Shown: positions 53,154 through 63,319, counted from the first letter of the stretch. The stretch: 63,444 bases of DNA from Alkalimonas sp. (GCF_020831925.1 NZ_JAFIFQ010000013.1:1-63444), one strand, 5' to 3'. Notes: a model not told the origin generated them from the sequence alone. Program-made: numbers and translations.

Positions 53154-55375
53154 TGGGCTTTTCGTTTGGGCCGCTTCGTTTGCTGGCCTTTCTTAGCTGC
53201 AGGATCCAGGCCGGTGTGTCGGGTTAGCGCCTGCTGGCCAGGTTTTGGCTTGGCCGGGCGTCTGGCTAAAGGCCGGTCTTCCGGTGGTACCAGGCAGTCT
53301 TTGCCGCGGCCAATCAGGTGCTCCATTTTGTGTGCAATCAGCGCTTCACGAATTTGCCCCCAACCAGCTGGATCGTGGTAGCGAAGCAACGCTTTGTGCA
53401 GCCGTCGGTTGCGCTCGCCTTTAGGCACCGGCACATCCTCAGTGGTGTGTTTGTGGATGTTTTTCAGCGAGTTTAAGCCAGTGTGGTAAATGGTAGTTGC
53501 ATTGGCCATTGGGCTGGGGTAAAAGTTCTGTACCTGATCCAGCTTAAAACCGCGCTGCTTTAACCAAAGCGCCAGATTGATCATATCCAGATCGGTGGTG
53601 CCCGGATGCGCCGAAATAAAATAGGGGATCAGGTACTGCTCTTTACCGGCTTCTTTGCTGTATTGCTCGAACATGGCTTTAAACTTATCGTAAGCGCCCA
53701 TGCCCGGCTTCATCATTTTCGACAAAGGCCCTTCTTCGGTGTGCTCTGGCGCAATCTTCAGATAGCCACCGACATGATGCTGCACCAGCTCTTTGACGTA
53801 ATTCGGGTCTTCCACCGCTAAATCGTAACGCACACCGGAAGCGACCAGCACTTTTTTAATGCCTGGCAAGGAGCGCGCTTCGCGATACAGCTCCACCGTT
53901 GGGCTTTGATCGGTATCCATGTGTTCGCAAATGCTGGGGTAAACGCAAGAAGGCCGGCGGCAGGTTTGCTCCGCACGCGGATTTTTGCAGCGTAGCCGGT
54001 ACATATTGGCAGTTGGGCCACCCAGATCGGAAATCACACCGGTAAAGCCAGGTACCTTGTCACGAATTTGTTCAACTTCACGCAAAATGGATTCTTTCGA
54101 GCGACTTTGAATCACCCGCCCTTCGTGCTCGGTGATGGAGCAAAAGCTACAACCACCAAAACAGCCGCGCATAATATTGACCGAGGTTTTGATCATCTCA
54201 TAGGCCGGGATTTTGGCCTTGCCATAGCTCGGATGCGGTACCCGCTGATACGGCAAACCAAACACCAGGTCCATCTCTTCGGTGCTTAGCGGAAAGGCCG
54301 GCGGATTCACCCAGAGGTGGCGATCGCCATGGCGCTGCATTATGGCGCGGGCACAGCCTGGGTTGGTTTCCTGATGCAAAATACGCGACGCATGAGCATA
54401 AAGCGGCTTATTGACCGAGACCTGTTCAAAAGCAGGCAGTTTGACGTAAGTAAGCTCCCAGGGCTTTTGCTTGGCGGGCTGCACCACCACGGCTTTGGCC
54501 TCCACCGGTTGCGGCTTGGTTAAGTCAATGCCGGCTTTGGCAAATTCGGAGTAACTGCTGCAACCGACATCATCCGCGCCATAGGGGTTGGCAATGGGAT
54601 CAATCTTGCCGATTTTATCCAGCGCAGTCGAATCGACGCCACGCCAGCCAGGCAGCGGCTCTTTACGAATGACCGCGGTACCGCGTACATCCTGAATACT
54701 GCTCACTGGCTCGCCGGCAGCAATGCGGCTGGCTACTTCAATCAGTGGCCGTTCGGCATTGCCGTAGATCAGCAAGTCGGCTTTAGCATCAAACAATACC
54801 GAGCGACGCACTTTTTCCGACCAATAGTCATAATGCGCAATACGGCGCAGACTAGCTTCAATGCCCCCAATGATCACCGGTACTTCTTTGTAGGCTTCTT
54901 TGCAACGCTGCGAGTACACCAATACAGCTCTGTCCGGGCGCTTACCTCCAATATCCCCTGGCGTATAGGCATCATCGTGCCGCAGTTTTTTATCGGCGGT
55001 ATAACGGTTGATCATCGAGTCCATATTGCCGGCTGATACGCCAAAAAACAGATTGGGTTTGCCAAGGCGCATAAAATCGTCTTTGCTGTGCCAGTCTGGC
55101 TGGGCAATAATCCCTACCCGAAAGCCTTGCTGCTCCAGCATCCGCCCCACTACCGCCATGCCAAAACTGGGATGATCGACATAAGCATCGCCCACCACCA
55201 GAATAATATCGCAGCTGTCCCAGCCTAGTTGTGTCATCTCTTGGCGCGACATTGGCAAAAAAGGCGCTGTGCCATAACACTCCGCCCAGTATTTTGGGTA
55301 GGAAAACAAATCACGCTCTGGTGCCATGCGGGCGACCTGAGTGCGGGGACGAAGTGAAGGTGCTGACTGCGACAT
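53150..55375 (-). CDS. ygiQ: YgiQ family radical SAM protein
   Basis: 741 residues (E. coli 739). The N-terminal segment [20 protein letters not shown] and [18 protein letters not shown] is family-specific. The 4Fe-4S motif is [16 protein letters not shown] (CxxxCxxC), and [18 protein letters not shown] lies in the barrel. A Lys/Pro-rich C-terminus ([14 protein letters not shown]) follows. The function is unknown. The ATG at 55375 falls 3 nt after a strong hairpin and has no Shine-Dalgarno; ATG 55327 (MAPERDLFS), with AGG 8 nt upstream, is an attractive alternative start that better matches E. coli. Confidence 0.93.
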   Translation of the reverse strand: MSQSAPSLRPRTQVARMAPERDLFSYPKYWAECYGTAPFLPMSRQEMTQLGWDSCDIILVVGDAYVDHPSFGMAVVGRMLEQQGFRVGIIAQPDWHSKDDFMRLGKPNLFFGVSAGNMDSMINRYTADKKLRHDDAYTPGDIGGKRPDRAVLVYSQRCKEAYKEVPVIIGGIEASLRRIAHYDYWSEKVRRSVLFDAKADLLIYGNAERPLIEVASRIAAGEPVSSIQDVRGTAVIRKEPLPGWRGVDSTALDKIGKIDPIANPYGADDVGCSSYSEFAKAGIDLTKPQPVEAKAVVVQPAKQKPWELTYVKLPAFEQVSVNKPLYAHASRILHQETNPGCARAIMQRHGDRHLWVNPPAFPLSTEEMDLVFGLPYQRVPHPSYGKAKIPAYEMIKTSVNIMRGCFGGCSFCSITEHEGRVIQSRSKESILREVEQIRDKVPGFTGVISDLGGPTANMYRLRCKNPRAEQTCRRPSCVYPSICEHMDTDQSPTVELYREARSLPGIKKVLVASGVRYDLAVEDPNYVKELVQHHVGGYLKIAPEHTEEGPLSKMMKPGMGAYDKFKAMFEQYSKEAGKEQYLIPYFISAHPGTTDLDMINLALWLKQRGFKLDQVQNFYPSPMANATTIYHTGLNSLKNIHKHTTEDVPVPKGERNRRLHKALLRYHDPAGWGQIREALIAHKMEHLIGRGKDCLVPPEDRPLARRPAKPKPGQQALTRHTGLDPAAKKGQQTKRPKRKAH

Positions 55376-55378
55376 GAA

Positions 55379-55404
55379 AACGGCCTGGTGAATAACAGGC
55401 CGTT
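55379..55404 (-). terminator. Terminator of the RND efflux operon, abutting ygiQ
   Basis: AACGGCCTG (55379-55387) and CAGGCCGTT (55396-55404) form a 9-bp stem followed by TTTTC on the minus strand, 32 nt beyond the RND permease stop codon. Confidence 0.7.
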
Positions 55405-55436
55405 AGTATAGCGGTTTTATGGCAGAACTTACAGAC

Positions 55437-58400
55437 TCAGCCTGTTAACTCTGCGGTGCTTTCTGGGCGGTAATACCGTAACTTTAACTCCTCCAGCACA
55501 CTGTAGGCGGCAGGGACCAGCAACAAGGTCAGCACTGTGGCGACGGTCATACCGAAAATAACGGTAATCGCCAAAGAGGCATTGCCATTGCTACCTGGCC
55601 CGGCGTCAAACGCTGCCGGAATCATCGCAAGAATTAAGGTCAGGGACGTCATCAGCACAGGCCGTAAACGGACCGGGCAAGCGGCTCTCAGTGCCTCATT
55701 GATGCTCATGCTATGCTTCTCGCGGTACTGATTGGTCAGATCTATCAGCAAAATTGAGTTTTTGGTGACCACGCCAATTAGCAATACCATGCCGATCATC
55801 GAATAAATATTCAGCGAGTAGCCGGTTAAACCCAACCCCAGGAAAGCCCCCATTACAGCCAGTGGCATGGCGGTCATAATAATCACTGGCTGCAAATACG
55901 AGTTAAACTGGCTGGCCAACACCATATACACCAGGATGATGGCAATCAGAAACACAAACAGCATAGCCTGCACTGTGCGGCCAAGCTCTTCCGCCTGCCC
56001 GGTCAATGCGATGCTGTAGCCATTTGGCAAAGTGGTTGCTGCCGTGCTGTAAAGTTGCTCAATCGCATCCGACAGTGGCATATCAGGCGCAATGTAAAAA
56101 GGCACGGCATACTGCAGGTTGTAACGGCTGATCACGGCAGGAGCGTGACTTTGCTCAAAATGAGCCACCGCATCCAGTCGGATCCGCTGCCCTTCGCTGT
56201 TGCGAAGCCAGATACGGCTTAAATCAGCTGGTGTGGTGAATTGATCGTCACGGCCTTTTAAGCGAATGCGAAAGCGCTCTCCACCGCCAAAATCATCATC
56301 AAAGCGGGCAACATCGGCGCCACCGATAAAGATATTCACAGCCTGAACCACGTCCGAGGTCCGCAGCCCCATAAAATGAGCCCGCTCCCGATCCACCCGC
56401 AATTGCAGTTGCGGTTGATTTTGACGCAGATCCATATCAATCCGCCCAAGACCTCTTTGTTGCAATGCCACCAGCAGGCGCTCGGACTCAACCGCTAATT
56501 GCTCCTGGTTGGTTGAACGTACATTGAATTGCAAGGCCTCACCACGCTGACCACCAAACAGTCCCTGCGACGAGGTAAAGATCCGCACCCCGGTTACCTC
56601 AGCAAAAGCCCGGTCCAGCCGCTGCATCACTTGTTGCTGACTATCACTGCGCTGTTGCCAGGGCACCAACCGCACAAAGGCAGCTGCTTCATTCACACCG
56701 GCACTTCCGGTACCAATAGAAACAAAGTAGTTATCTACCAGTGTTTCCTGCGTCAGTATGGCTTCCATTTCCGCAACTTTATCATCCATGTAATGAATGG
56801 ATACACCTAATGGCGCACGCATGGTCACTACAAACTGGCCTTCATCTTCTTCCGGTGCAAACTCTGCCGGCAGTTGAGTGCCAAGCCACAAGCTGGCCAG
56901 TATGGCCAGGCCAGATACGGCAATCACTTTGGTTCGGTGAGCCAGGCCCCACACCAGAATGCCTTGATAGTGGTTGTCCAGCCACTTAAAAGCAGCTTCT
57001 AAGCGATGGTAAGTTTTGCCATGCACTTTTGGAACCGACAAAAAGCGCGAGCACAACATCGGTATTAAGCTCAGGGCAATGAAGGTGGATACAGCCACTC
57101 CAAAGACCACCACCACGGCAAAGGATTCAAAGAAGCGCCCTATAATGCCTTCCATGAAAATGACCGAGCCGAAAATAGCAATAAGCGACAAGGAAGAAGC
57201 AATCACCGCGGTAAAGACTTCATTCGCACCGATACCAGCCGCAGCAACCGCATCGGTTTCTCCTTGCTCCCGATGGCGCCAGATATTTTCCAGCACCACA
57301 ATGGCATCATCCACCACCAGACCTATCAATAATAAGATGGCCAGCATCGTCATGGAGTTTAGGGTGTACCCTGCAAAATACATTACGGCCGTGACTGCCA
57401 GCAACGAGACCGGGATGGCAACTATGATGATCAGTGTCGAGCGCAGGTTTTTCAGAAACAACCACATCACCAGGCCTGCCAGCACCACAGCCAACAGCAA
57501 GGTTCTTTCCAGATTGTCGATCATGCTTTTAATGAAGGTAGATTGATCAGAGGTCACCGCCAGTTCAATCCCAGCTGGCAGCGATGGTCTGATTTCTTCC
57601 GCCAATCGCCGCTCAATTTCCTGCACCACCTCAAGGGTATTGGCGCCTGCTACTTTAATCACCCCAAGTCCGACACTCTCCTGGCCATTGAAACGAGCCA
57701 GCCGACGATAATCCGTTAAACCATCGACCACAGTACTGATATCCTGCAACCGCACCAACCGCTCACCACTGCGGCGGATAATCAGGTCATTCAGCGCATC
57801 GACGTTGTGGTATTCCAGATCCAACCGCAGCATCCGCTCCTGTCGTCCCCCCACCAGAAAGCCACCACTGGCTAACACATGCTCGTTGTCTATCGCCGAG
57901 CGAACATCGGCAACGGTCAAGCCTTCACGGCTCATGGCATCGGCATCCAACTCAACCCGGATCCGGCGGTTACGACTGCCACCCAGGCGAATTTCACCAA
58001 CACCATTAATTTGTTCCAGCTGAGGTCGTAAGGTTGTTCGGGCATACTCCGTTAATTGTTGAATGGTACGATCGCCTTTGACGATCAGCCACAAAACAGG
58101 TTGCGAGTCCGCCTCCACCTTCTTAATGACTGGCGCGTCGGCATCATTGGGCAAACTGCCAACCACTTCACTGACGCGGGTTTGTACCTCTGAAAAAGCA
58201 ACATCAATGTCCTGGCCCATCATAAAGGTAATATTAACGGTAGAAGCACCAGGAGCAGAGACTGAACTAATGTTATCGATGCCAGGAACCGTATTGACAG
58301 CCCGCTCGATAAATTGCGTGACATTAGCATCAACCGTATCCGGATCGGCTCCGGATAAAGAGGTACTAACCGAGATCACCGGGAAATCAACATTTGGCAC

Positions 58401-58508
58401 CCGATCATTGCCAATATCCTGATAAGCAATCAGGCCAAATAGCACCAGCACAGCGCTCATCATCACCGCCATAACATGGCGGCGAATAAAAAACTGCGGT
58501 AAGGACAT
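55437..58508 (-). CDS. RND efflux permease, HAE1 (AcrB/MexB-like) family
   Basis: 1023 residues from ATG 58508, preceded by GGAGG 9 nt upstream and sited 1 nt after the adaptor stop. It has the standard start FFIRRHVMAVMMSAVLVLFGLIAY, then VPNVDFPVISVSTSLSGADP. TM4-TM6 proton-relay region: LLIGLVVDDAIVVLENIWRH (paired Asp). The second half contains GMVLLIGVVTKNSILLIDLTN. Two large periplasmic loops are present, and the length is normal. It exports drugs, dyes or endogenous compounds with an outer-membrane channel encoded elsewhere. Substrate unknown. Confidence 0.95.
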   Translation of the reverse strand: MSLPQFFIRRHVMAVMMSAVLVLFGLIAYQDIGNDRVPNVDFPVISVSTSLSGADPDTVDANVTQFIERAVNTVPGIDNISSVSAPGASTVNITFMMGQDIDVAFSEVQTRVSEVVGSLPNDADAPVIKKVEADSQPVLWLIVKGDRTIQQLTEYARTTLRPQLEQINGVGEIRLGGSRNRRIRVELDADAMSREGLTVADVRSAIDNEHVLASGGFLVGGRQERMLRLDLEYHNVDALNDLIIRRSGERLVRLQDISTVVDGLTDYRRLARFNGQESVGLGVIKVAGANTLEVVQEIERRLAEEIRPSLPAGIELAVTSDQSTFIKSMIDNLERTLLLAVVLAGLVMWLFLKNLRSTLIIIVAIPVSLLAVTAVMYFAGYTLNSMTMLAILLLIGLVVDDAIVVLENIWRHREQGETDAVAAAGIGANEVFTAVIASSLSLIAIFGSVIFMEGIIGRFFESFAVVVVFGVAVSTFIALSLIPMLCSRFLSVPKVHGKTYHRLEAAFKWLDNHYQGILVWGLAHRTKVIAVSGLAILASLWLGTQLPAEFAPEEDEGQFVVTMRAPLGVSIHYMDDKVAEMEAILTQETLVDNYFVSIGTGSAGVNEAAAFVRLVPWQQRSDSQQQVMQRLDRAFAEVTGVRIFTSSQGLFGGQRGEALQFNVRSTNQEQLAVESERLLVALQQRGLGRIDMDLRQNQPQLQLRVDRERAHFMGLRTSDVVQAVNIFIGGADVARFDDDFGGGERFRIRLKGRDDQFTTPADLSRIWLRNSEGQRIRLDAVAHFEQSHAPAVISRYNLQYAVPFYIAPDMPLSDAIEQLYSTAATTLPNGYSIALTGQAEELGRTVQAMLFVFLIAIILVYMVLASQFNSYLQPVIIMTAMPLAVMGAFLGLGLTGYSLNIYSMIGMVLLIGVVTKNSILLIDLTNQYREKHSMSINEALRAACPVRLRPVLMTSLTLILAMIPAAFDAGPGSNGNASLAITVIFGMTVATVLTLLLVPAAYSVLEELKLRYYRPESTAELTG

Positions 58509-58509
58509 C

Positions 58510-59607
58510 TTAACGTCCTCCCTGAGCACGCACCTCGGCACCATGCGTCAGATAAGCGCTGCCATCCACTACAACACGCTCACCGGCACTGACACCAGAC
58601 AACACTTCCACCCGCTCGGCTGTTCGCTGACCAAGTTCAACACGGCGCTCCTCGACCTTACCGTAATGATCACTGCCCGGTAAAACATACACTACTGTGC
58701 GTCCGGGTCTGTCAACAATACTCTCTGCGGGTACCTGCAGTGCATTAGAACGCTGCGCGACTTCAACAAGACCTTCCAGCATGGTGCCAGAAGGCCAGGA
58801 TGATGGCGGGATAAACTCGACCACAGCCGTTACCCCCATGCCATCCTCAACCGACGGACGCAAACGGGTAAGCTTACCGTCTATCCAATAATCATCGCTA
58901 CCTAAACGACGTAACTTAACCCGCATACCGGTTTCCAGCCGACTGCCAACCCGCTCAGGAAATGGCAAGGACACGCGGGCACTGCTTTGTGGGATCATAC
59001 GAAAAGCCCGATCTCCGGCGCTGACAAAATCGCCTTCAGAAATATGCCGCTCATCAATGCGTCCGGCAATTGGTGCCTGAATACGGGTATGAGCGACCTG
59101 GCGCTGCGCCGCTTCACGTCGGCTTTGGGCCGCCTTTAGCTCCTGACGTGCGGTATACAAATCTGCCCGAGCCGACTCCAGGTCCATCTGACTGACGTAC
59201 TGGCCGCCACCGACCATTTCAAGCCGGTTAAGATCGCGCGCTAACTGTTCTGCCCGCGTTTTCAGAGCAGACTCATCCGCCTGCGCAGCCGCTAACGCCA
59301 GGGTATAGGAACTGTCATCCAACCGGGCAAGGATAGCACCCTCTTCAACTTCATCGCCGATATCGTGCAGCACTTCAATCACCCGGCCATCCACCTCAGG
59401 CGAAACTTGTGGGCTGGAAAAAGCCTCACTACGCGCCATAGAGCGCTCAGTTTCCACCACCGTGGTGATGTGAACGGATTGCACCCGCACCGGCGTCCCC
59501 TGCTGAGCTTCAGCTTCATCGCTATTAATTGGGGAGCAAGCGATAGAGGATAAGCCTAGAAAAACGACTGAAGAGATCAAAAAAACCCGATGACAACTTG
59601 CCTGCAT
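58510..59607 (-). CDS. RND efflux periplasmic adaptor (membrane fusion protein, lipoprotein)
   Basis: 365 residues. Lipoprotein signal with lipobox SSIAC (Cys24). Barrel-sandwich and hairpin features: SPEVDGRVIEVLHDIGDEVEEGAILARLDD (first biotinyl-lipoyl half), a coiled-coil of Ala/Gln/Arg-rich helices (about 90-150), then HTRIQAPIAGRIDERHISEGDFV (second half). It links the inner-membrane pump to an outer-membrane channel. It is the first gene of the operon, upstream of the permease; a 214-bp non-coding stretch separates it from the divergent gene at 59822. Confidence 0.93.
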   Translation of the reverse strand: MQASCHRVFLISSVVFLGLSSIACSPINSDEAEAQQGTPVRVQSVHITTVVETERSMARSEAFSSPQVSPEVDGRVIEVLHDIGDEVEEGAILARLDDSSYTLALAAAQADESALKTRAEQLARDLNRLEMVGGGQYVSQMDLESARADLYTARQELKAAQSRREAAQRQVAHTRIQAPIAGRIDERHISEGDFVSAGDRAFRMIPQSSARVSLPFPERVGSRLETGMRVKLRRLGSDDYWIDGKLTRLRPSVEDGMGVTAVVEFIPPSSWPSGTMLEGLVEVAQRSNALQVPAESIVDRPGRTVVYVLPGSDHYGKVEERRVELGQRTAERVEVLSGVSAGERVVVDGSAYLTHGAEVRAQGGR

Positions 59608-59821
59608 GCATACGACTCCCTAACAACTCAGCACATAATATTATGCCAATGAAGCTGAGTCCTAGCTGAATTCATTGAAGATACTACCCGAGAAAGCGCT
59701 GTACTGCCACGAAAACGCTTTCACAATTCATTTGATGCGTGCCATCCGTGCTGCAAACTTGAATTATGCTGTATAAAAAGTATACTAAAGGTTCACTCTA
59801 AATCGTCGCAGGAGGTTTATC

Positions 59822-60373
59822 ATGGCAACGGTGGAAAGTACCAATCCGGCCGCATTTGAAGCCAGCCAATTACTTGGTAACGCCCGCCCTGAGCGCTCAG
59901 TTGTGGCAGAGCAACCAGCGAATCAAACCGCGCTCCAAGCGAACAATGGCGACAATACAGCCAGCGATGTTTCCTCGGTAGATATCAGTCAGGAAGCACG
60001 AGCTGCCTTTGAACAGGACAACGCTGACTTTCAGCAAGCTCTGCAGGATCTCCGTAGCCAGAATGCACAACAGCCAGCCCAACTTGTGGCCAACCTGTTT
60101 GACGGCGCCGCTGGCAGCGGCAATCAATCCCTGACCGACGCCCTGGCGCAATTAAACAACTTGGCTGAACGGTTAAACGACAACCGGCAAGCTGCTTTGG
60201 CCGATACGGTTGACCTTCAGCAAAACGCCGAAACAACACCTGCTGAAGAAAGCGAGCCAGCGGTAGAGACCACTGTCACAGCCACTGAAACGGAAGCCAC
60301 CAACACCGATACTGAAACGCAGGAGTTCAGTCAGCGTAATGCGCTGGAAGAAACCGGCCTGACTCAATCGTAA
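59822..60373 (+). CDS. Unknown Gln/Ala/Thr/Glu-rich protein
   Basis: 183 residues, not recognised. Strong Shine-Dalgarno AGGAGG 7 nt upstream and a promoter-like TATAAAAAGTATACT region nearby support expression. No signal peptide or membrane helix. Low complexity: an N-terminal disordered part (QPANQTALQANNGDNTASD), a segment SSVDISQEARAAFEQDNADF that resembles the 'V-x-I-S-x-E-A' stretches of flagellin/hook-associated small proteins, a helix LTDALAQLNNLAERLNDNRQ, and a Thr/Glu-rich C-terminal tail. It overlaps the convergent DUF3081 gene by 10 bp. It may be an envelope or flagellum-related disordered protein, but nothing proves this. Confidence 0.75.
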   Translation: MATVESTNPAAFEASQLLGNARPERSVVAEQPANQTALQANNGDNTASDVSSVDISQEARAAFEQDNADFQQALQDLRSQNAQQPAQLVANLFDGAAGSGNQSLTDALAQLNNLAERLNDNRQAALADTVDLQQNAETTPAEESEPAVETTVTATETEATNTDTETQEFSQRNALEETGLTQS

Positions 60374-60636
60374 CGCTTTTGTATTTGCTCCAGCTGCTGG
60401 AGAAACTCATCCAGCAGCTTTTCACTGTCGGCATTGCTGTGCCAGGTATTGTGAAAACCTAAAGTGAGCTGCACCCGGCTGTTGTCAAAAAATAATTCGT
60501 AGCCATCAAAGCCAGCGGACACCTCCACCCCATCCAGCAAGTAGCCTTGCCCCCACTCAGTCTTGGTAGCAGCACCATGTTTTTCAATTTTGCTGTAAAC
60601 ATCCATTAAAAACTTGCTGGTTATTTTGTGTTCCAT
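60364..60636 (-). CDS. DUF3081 family protein
   Basis: 90 residues from ATG 60636, preceded by AGGAG 6 nt upstream; the longer frame up to 60789 has no such signal and would add an unrelated N-terminus. Family features: ITSKFLMDVYSKIEKHGA, GYLLDGVEVSAGFDGYELFF, VQLTLGFHNTWH and a C-terminal helix LLDEFLQQLEQIQ. The family is small, cytosolic and confined to gammaproteobacteria such as Vibrio, Shewanella and Alteromonas. Function unknown. Confidence 0.82.
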   Translation of the reverse strand: MEHKITSKFLMDVYSKIEKHGAATKTEWGQGYLLDGVEVSAGFDGYELFFDNSRVQLTLGFHNTWHSNADSEKLLDEFLQQLEQIQKRYD

Positions 60637-60769
60637 CGGCAACTCCTGGCAAAGGTATCTTTGTTTGTCAATGATACGGGTTAGTTGTTCAACCAGTTTC
60701 CCTGAATTTGAACCTGAGGGCCGTTCTGGGTATAGTGCCTGCGGACCCTTAAACTCAATGGAAAAAGCC

Positions 60770-61381
60770 ATGACAAAAAAAATAACCAAGCCTCTGCTGC
60801 TTTCTGCCGCGGCCCTTGCCGTATCTTTTGCTACTCAGGCCAACATTGTTGCGCCAGCTCCGCTGGTTTCCATTCCCACGCACGATGCTTTTTTTGATCA
60901 CCTGCGCGCCCACTGCGGTAAAGCCTATGAAGGCAAAGTAACGGTGAATAACCCGCCAGCCTCTGGTTTTGAAGGCCGCCTGGTGATGCATGTCCGGGTT
61001 TGTGAAGATCATCAATTGCAGATCCCTTTTCATGTTGGTGACAACCACTCCCGCACCTGGATCCTAACCAAAACAGGTTCTGGCATCAGTCTGAAACATG
61101 ATCACCGCTTAGAAGATGGTAGCAATGATCCCATGACCATGTACGGTGGCCATACCGTCGATGCTGGCTTTGATCGGGTACAGTCCTTCCCGGTTGATCA
61201 ATACTCGATTGAAGAGTTCGTCAAAGACGGCATTCCAGCCTCCAACACCAACATCTGGCAAATGTACATTTACCCGGAGCAATTTACCTACCGCCTGATC
61301 CGTGAAGGCCGTGAATTCCGGGTCGATTTTGATTTGACCAAACCGGTGGATCTGCCACCAACCCCATGGGGCTACCAGTAA
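60770..61381 (+). CDS. Secreted/periplasmic protein of unknown function
   Basis: 203 residues from ATG 60770 (GGA 10 nt upstream); earlier in-frame codons do not give a signal peptide. Signal peptide LLLSAAALAVSFATQANI. The mature region has FFDHLRAHCGKAYEGKVTVNNPP and VMHVRVCEDHQLQIPFHVGDNHSRTWILTKT, with two cysteines that could form a disulfide, and MYGGHTVDAGFDRVQSFPVD. Predicted mostly beta. I do not recognise a named family, though similar secreted proteins occur in Alteromonadales-type genomes. It is divergent from DUF3081. Confidence 0.8.
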   Translation: MTKKITKPLLLSAAALAVSFATQANIVAPAPLVSIPTHDAFFDHLRAHCGKAYEGKVTVNNPPASGFEGRLVMHVRVCEDHQLQIPFHVGDNHSRTWILTKTGSGISLKHDHRLEDGSNDPMTMYGGHTVDAGFDRVQSFPVDQYSIEEFVKDGIPASNTNIWQMYIYPEQFTYRLIREGREFRVDFDLTKPVDLPPTPWGYQ

Positions 61382-61396
61382 ACAGAACCCCCACAG

Positions 61397-61421
61397 CCAG
61401 CAACTCAATCCGAGTTGTTGG
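61397..61421 (+). terminator. Possible terminator hairpin after the secreted-protein gene
   Basis: CCAGCAACTC-AATCC-GAGTTGTTGG, a 10-bp stem with one G-U pair, 15 nt after the stop codon. There is no T tract, so its terminator role is uncertain. Confidence 0.35.
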
Positions 61422-61499
61422 CGCCCCTACCCTGTTCAGGTTAGTATAGCTTTGCACTAAACCCATTATAATTACAACGAACTTCACTGGAGTCCATTT

Positions 61500-63188
61500 A
61501 TGAAACCTTTGCATTGGTTTTCAGGAACCCTGGCAGCCGGCTGCTGCCTTGCATTGACTGGCTGTGGCCAACCAGCGCCACAATCAGAGGTCGCAGTAAC
61601 CGCTGACGACACCCCATGGTATCAACAAGATACTGAGATGAATCCACGCCTGGCTGAGTACATCAAAACCCTGGCTTCAAACGAGTTCCAGGGGCGGGCC
61701 CCGGCAACAGCTGGCGAAACCAAGACCGTCACCTATCTGGAAGATCATTTTCGCCGTATTGGTTTAAAGCCGATTGATGGTGACAGTTACAAACAACCGG
61801 TATCTTTGGTGCAAATTGATCCGGTGCAGGTCAGCGGTATGAGCCTGGCCGGTGCGCTCGAAACCACCCTGGCGTACCGTGATGAAGTGATGGCCTGGAC
61901 CACCCGGGTGGTGGATGGCGTCGAACTCAAAGACAGCGAGATGGTGTTTGTCGGCTACGGCATTGTGGCGCCAGAATACGACTGGAACGACTACGAAGGG
62001 CTTGATGTGACCGGCAAAACCGTAGTGATGTTTGTCAATGACCCGGGCTACGCAACTCAGAACCCGGAGCTGTTTAACGGCAATGCCATGACCTATTATG
62101 GCCGCTGGACCTACAAATTCGAAGAGGCGGCCCGTCAGGGCGCGGCTGCCGCCCTGATTATCCATGAAACCGAGCCTGCCAGTTACGGCTGGGGCGTGGT
62201 GGCACATGGTTCACCGATCAAATTTGATTTGATTAGCGACAATAAAAACATGGACCGCTCCAAAATCGAAGGCTGGATCACCGCGGAAACTGCAGCGCGT
62301 TTATTTGCCGCCATCGATACCGATATTGAAACCTTACGGGCTCAGGCTCTATCTGGTGAGTTTACGCCGGTGCCGCTGAATACCAATGCTTCCATTTCGG
62401 TAAAAAATAACTTCCGGGAGCTGACCTCCAGCAACGTGGTTGGCTACATAGAAGGCAGCACCTACCCGGATGAAACCATTGTGTATATGGCGCACTGGGA
62501 TCACCTGGGCATGGATTTCTCCAACCCAAGTAACCCGGTGTTTAATGGTGCACAGGATAATGCCAGCGGTACCGGCGCCGTGATGGCTTTAGCTGAATAC
62601 TTTATGCAGCAGCCACAGCCTGAACGCAGCATTGCATTTGTGCTGGTAACAGCAGAAGAGCGCGGCTTATTGGGTTCTGCCTGGTATGCCGAGCACCCGG
62701 TGTTCCCACTGGAAACCACAGTGGCCGCCATTAATATGGATGTGATGAATGTCTATGGCCCGATGAAAGACATGGTGATTGTGGGTTTGGGCAATACCGA
62801 TCTGGAAGAAATTCTGGTGAAGTACACCGAGCAACAAGGCCGTTATGCCGTGCCTGAACCAAACCCGGAAGCTGGTATTGCCTATCGCTCGGATCATTTC
62901 AGCCTGTCGAAAAAAGGCGTGCCAATTTTGTACGCCAAAGGCGGCAATGATCACTACCAACATGGCGCGGAATGGGGGGCAGCACAGCGCGCCGAATACA
63001 ACCGTTGCTGCTACCACAAAGTGCAGGATGAGTGGAGCGATGACTTTGACCTGCGCGGCGCGCAGCAGGACATGTTCCTGTACTTCCGTGTAGGCAATGA
63101 GCTGGCCAACAGCCGGCAGTGGCCAAACTGGTATCAAGGCAATGAGTTCCGTGCCATCCGCGATGCCAGTGCTGGCTCGCGTAACTAA
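61500..63188 (+). CDS. M28 family zinc aminopeptidase lipoprotein
   Basis: 562 residues. Lipoprotein signal with LALTGC lipobox. A PA (protease-associated) domain is inserted (about 135-255: MVFVGYGIVAPEYDWNDYEG, AAALIIHE). The M28 catalytic domain (about 310-545) has the ligands H332 and D334 in AHWDHLG, Asp in AQDNASGTGAV, AEERGLLGSAWYAEHP (catalytic Glu-Glu), Asp in NMDVMNVYG and His in SDHFSLSKKGVP. It is a predicted exported aminopeptidase of outer peptide breakdown. Single gene with its own promoter (about 61440-61499) and terminator. Confidence 0.93.
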   Translation: MKPLHWFSGTLAAGCCLALTGCGQPAPQSEVAVTADDTPWYQQDTEMNPRLAEYIKTLASNEFQGRAPATAGETKTVTYLEDHFRRIGLKPIDGDSYKQPVSLVQIDPVQVSGMSLAGALETTLAYRDEVMAWTTRVVDGVELKDSEMVFVGYGIVAPEYDWNDYEGLDVTGKTVVMFVNDPGYATQNPELFNGNAMTYYGRWTYKFEEAARQGAAAALIIHETEPASYGWGVVAHGSPIKFDLISDNKNMDRSKIEGWITAETAARLFAAIDTDIETLRAQALSGEFTPVPLNTNASISVKNNFRELTSSNVVGYIEGSTYPDETIVYMAHWDHLGMDFSNPSNPVFNGAQDNASGTGAVMALAEYFMQQPQPERSIAFVLVTAEERGLLGSAWYAEHPVFPLETTVAAINMDVMNVYGPMKDMVIVGLGNTDLEEILVKYTEQQGRYAVPEPNPEAGIAYRSDHFSLSKKGVPILYAKGGNDHYQHGAEWGAAQRAEYNRCCYHKVQDEWSDDFDLRGAQQDMFLYFRVGNELANSRQWPNWYQGNEFRAIRDASAGSRN

Positions 63189-63206
63189 CGAAAACGAACG
63201 AAACCA

Positions 63207-63230
63207 GGGTAGCTTCGGCTGCCCTTTTTT
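63207..63230 (+). terminator. Terminator of the M28 peptidase gene
   Basis: GGGTAGC-TTCG-GCTGCCC followed by six T residues, 18 nt after the stop codon. Confidence 0.85.
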
Positions 63231-63275
63231 ATACCCGCCAAAGCCTTTTTATCTGCGCTGAACCACAAGCAGGCA

Positions 63276-63303
63276 CAAAAAAAGCACCCGAAGGTGCTTT
63301 TTT
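63276..63303 (-). terminator. Terminator of rplT
   Basis: On the minus strand, AAAAGCACC-TTCG-GGTGCTTTT followed by further T residues, about 17 nt after the rplT stop. Being nearly symmetrical it could also stop plus-strand transcription. Confidence 0.85.
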
Positions 63304-63319
63304 AAAGACGGTTGGCAAC

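Noticed and set aside
57016-57546. 176-codon plus-strand frame opposite the RND permease.
   Set aside because: Composition reflects the reverse complement of hydrophobic membrane helices; no start signal or family match.
60637-60789. 51-residue N-terminal extension of the DUF3081 protein.
   Set aside because: The family begins at MEHK, and AGGAG lies just before that ATG; the extension overlaps the divergent gene's promoter and start.
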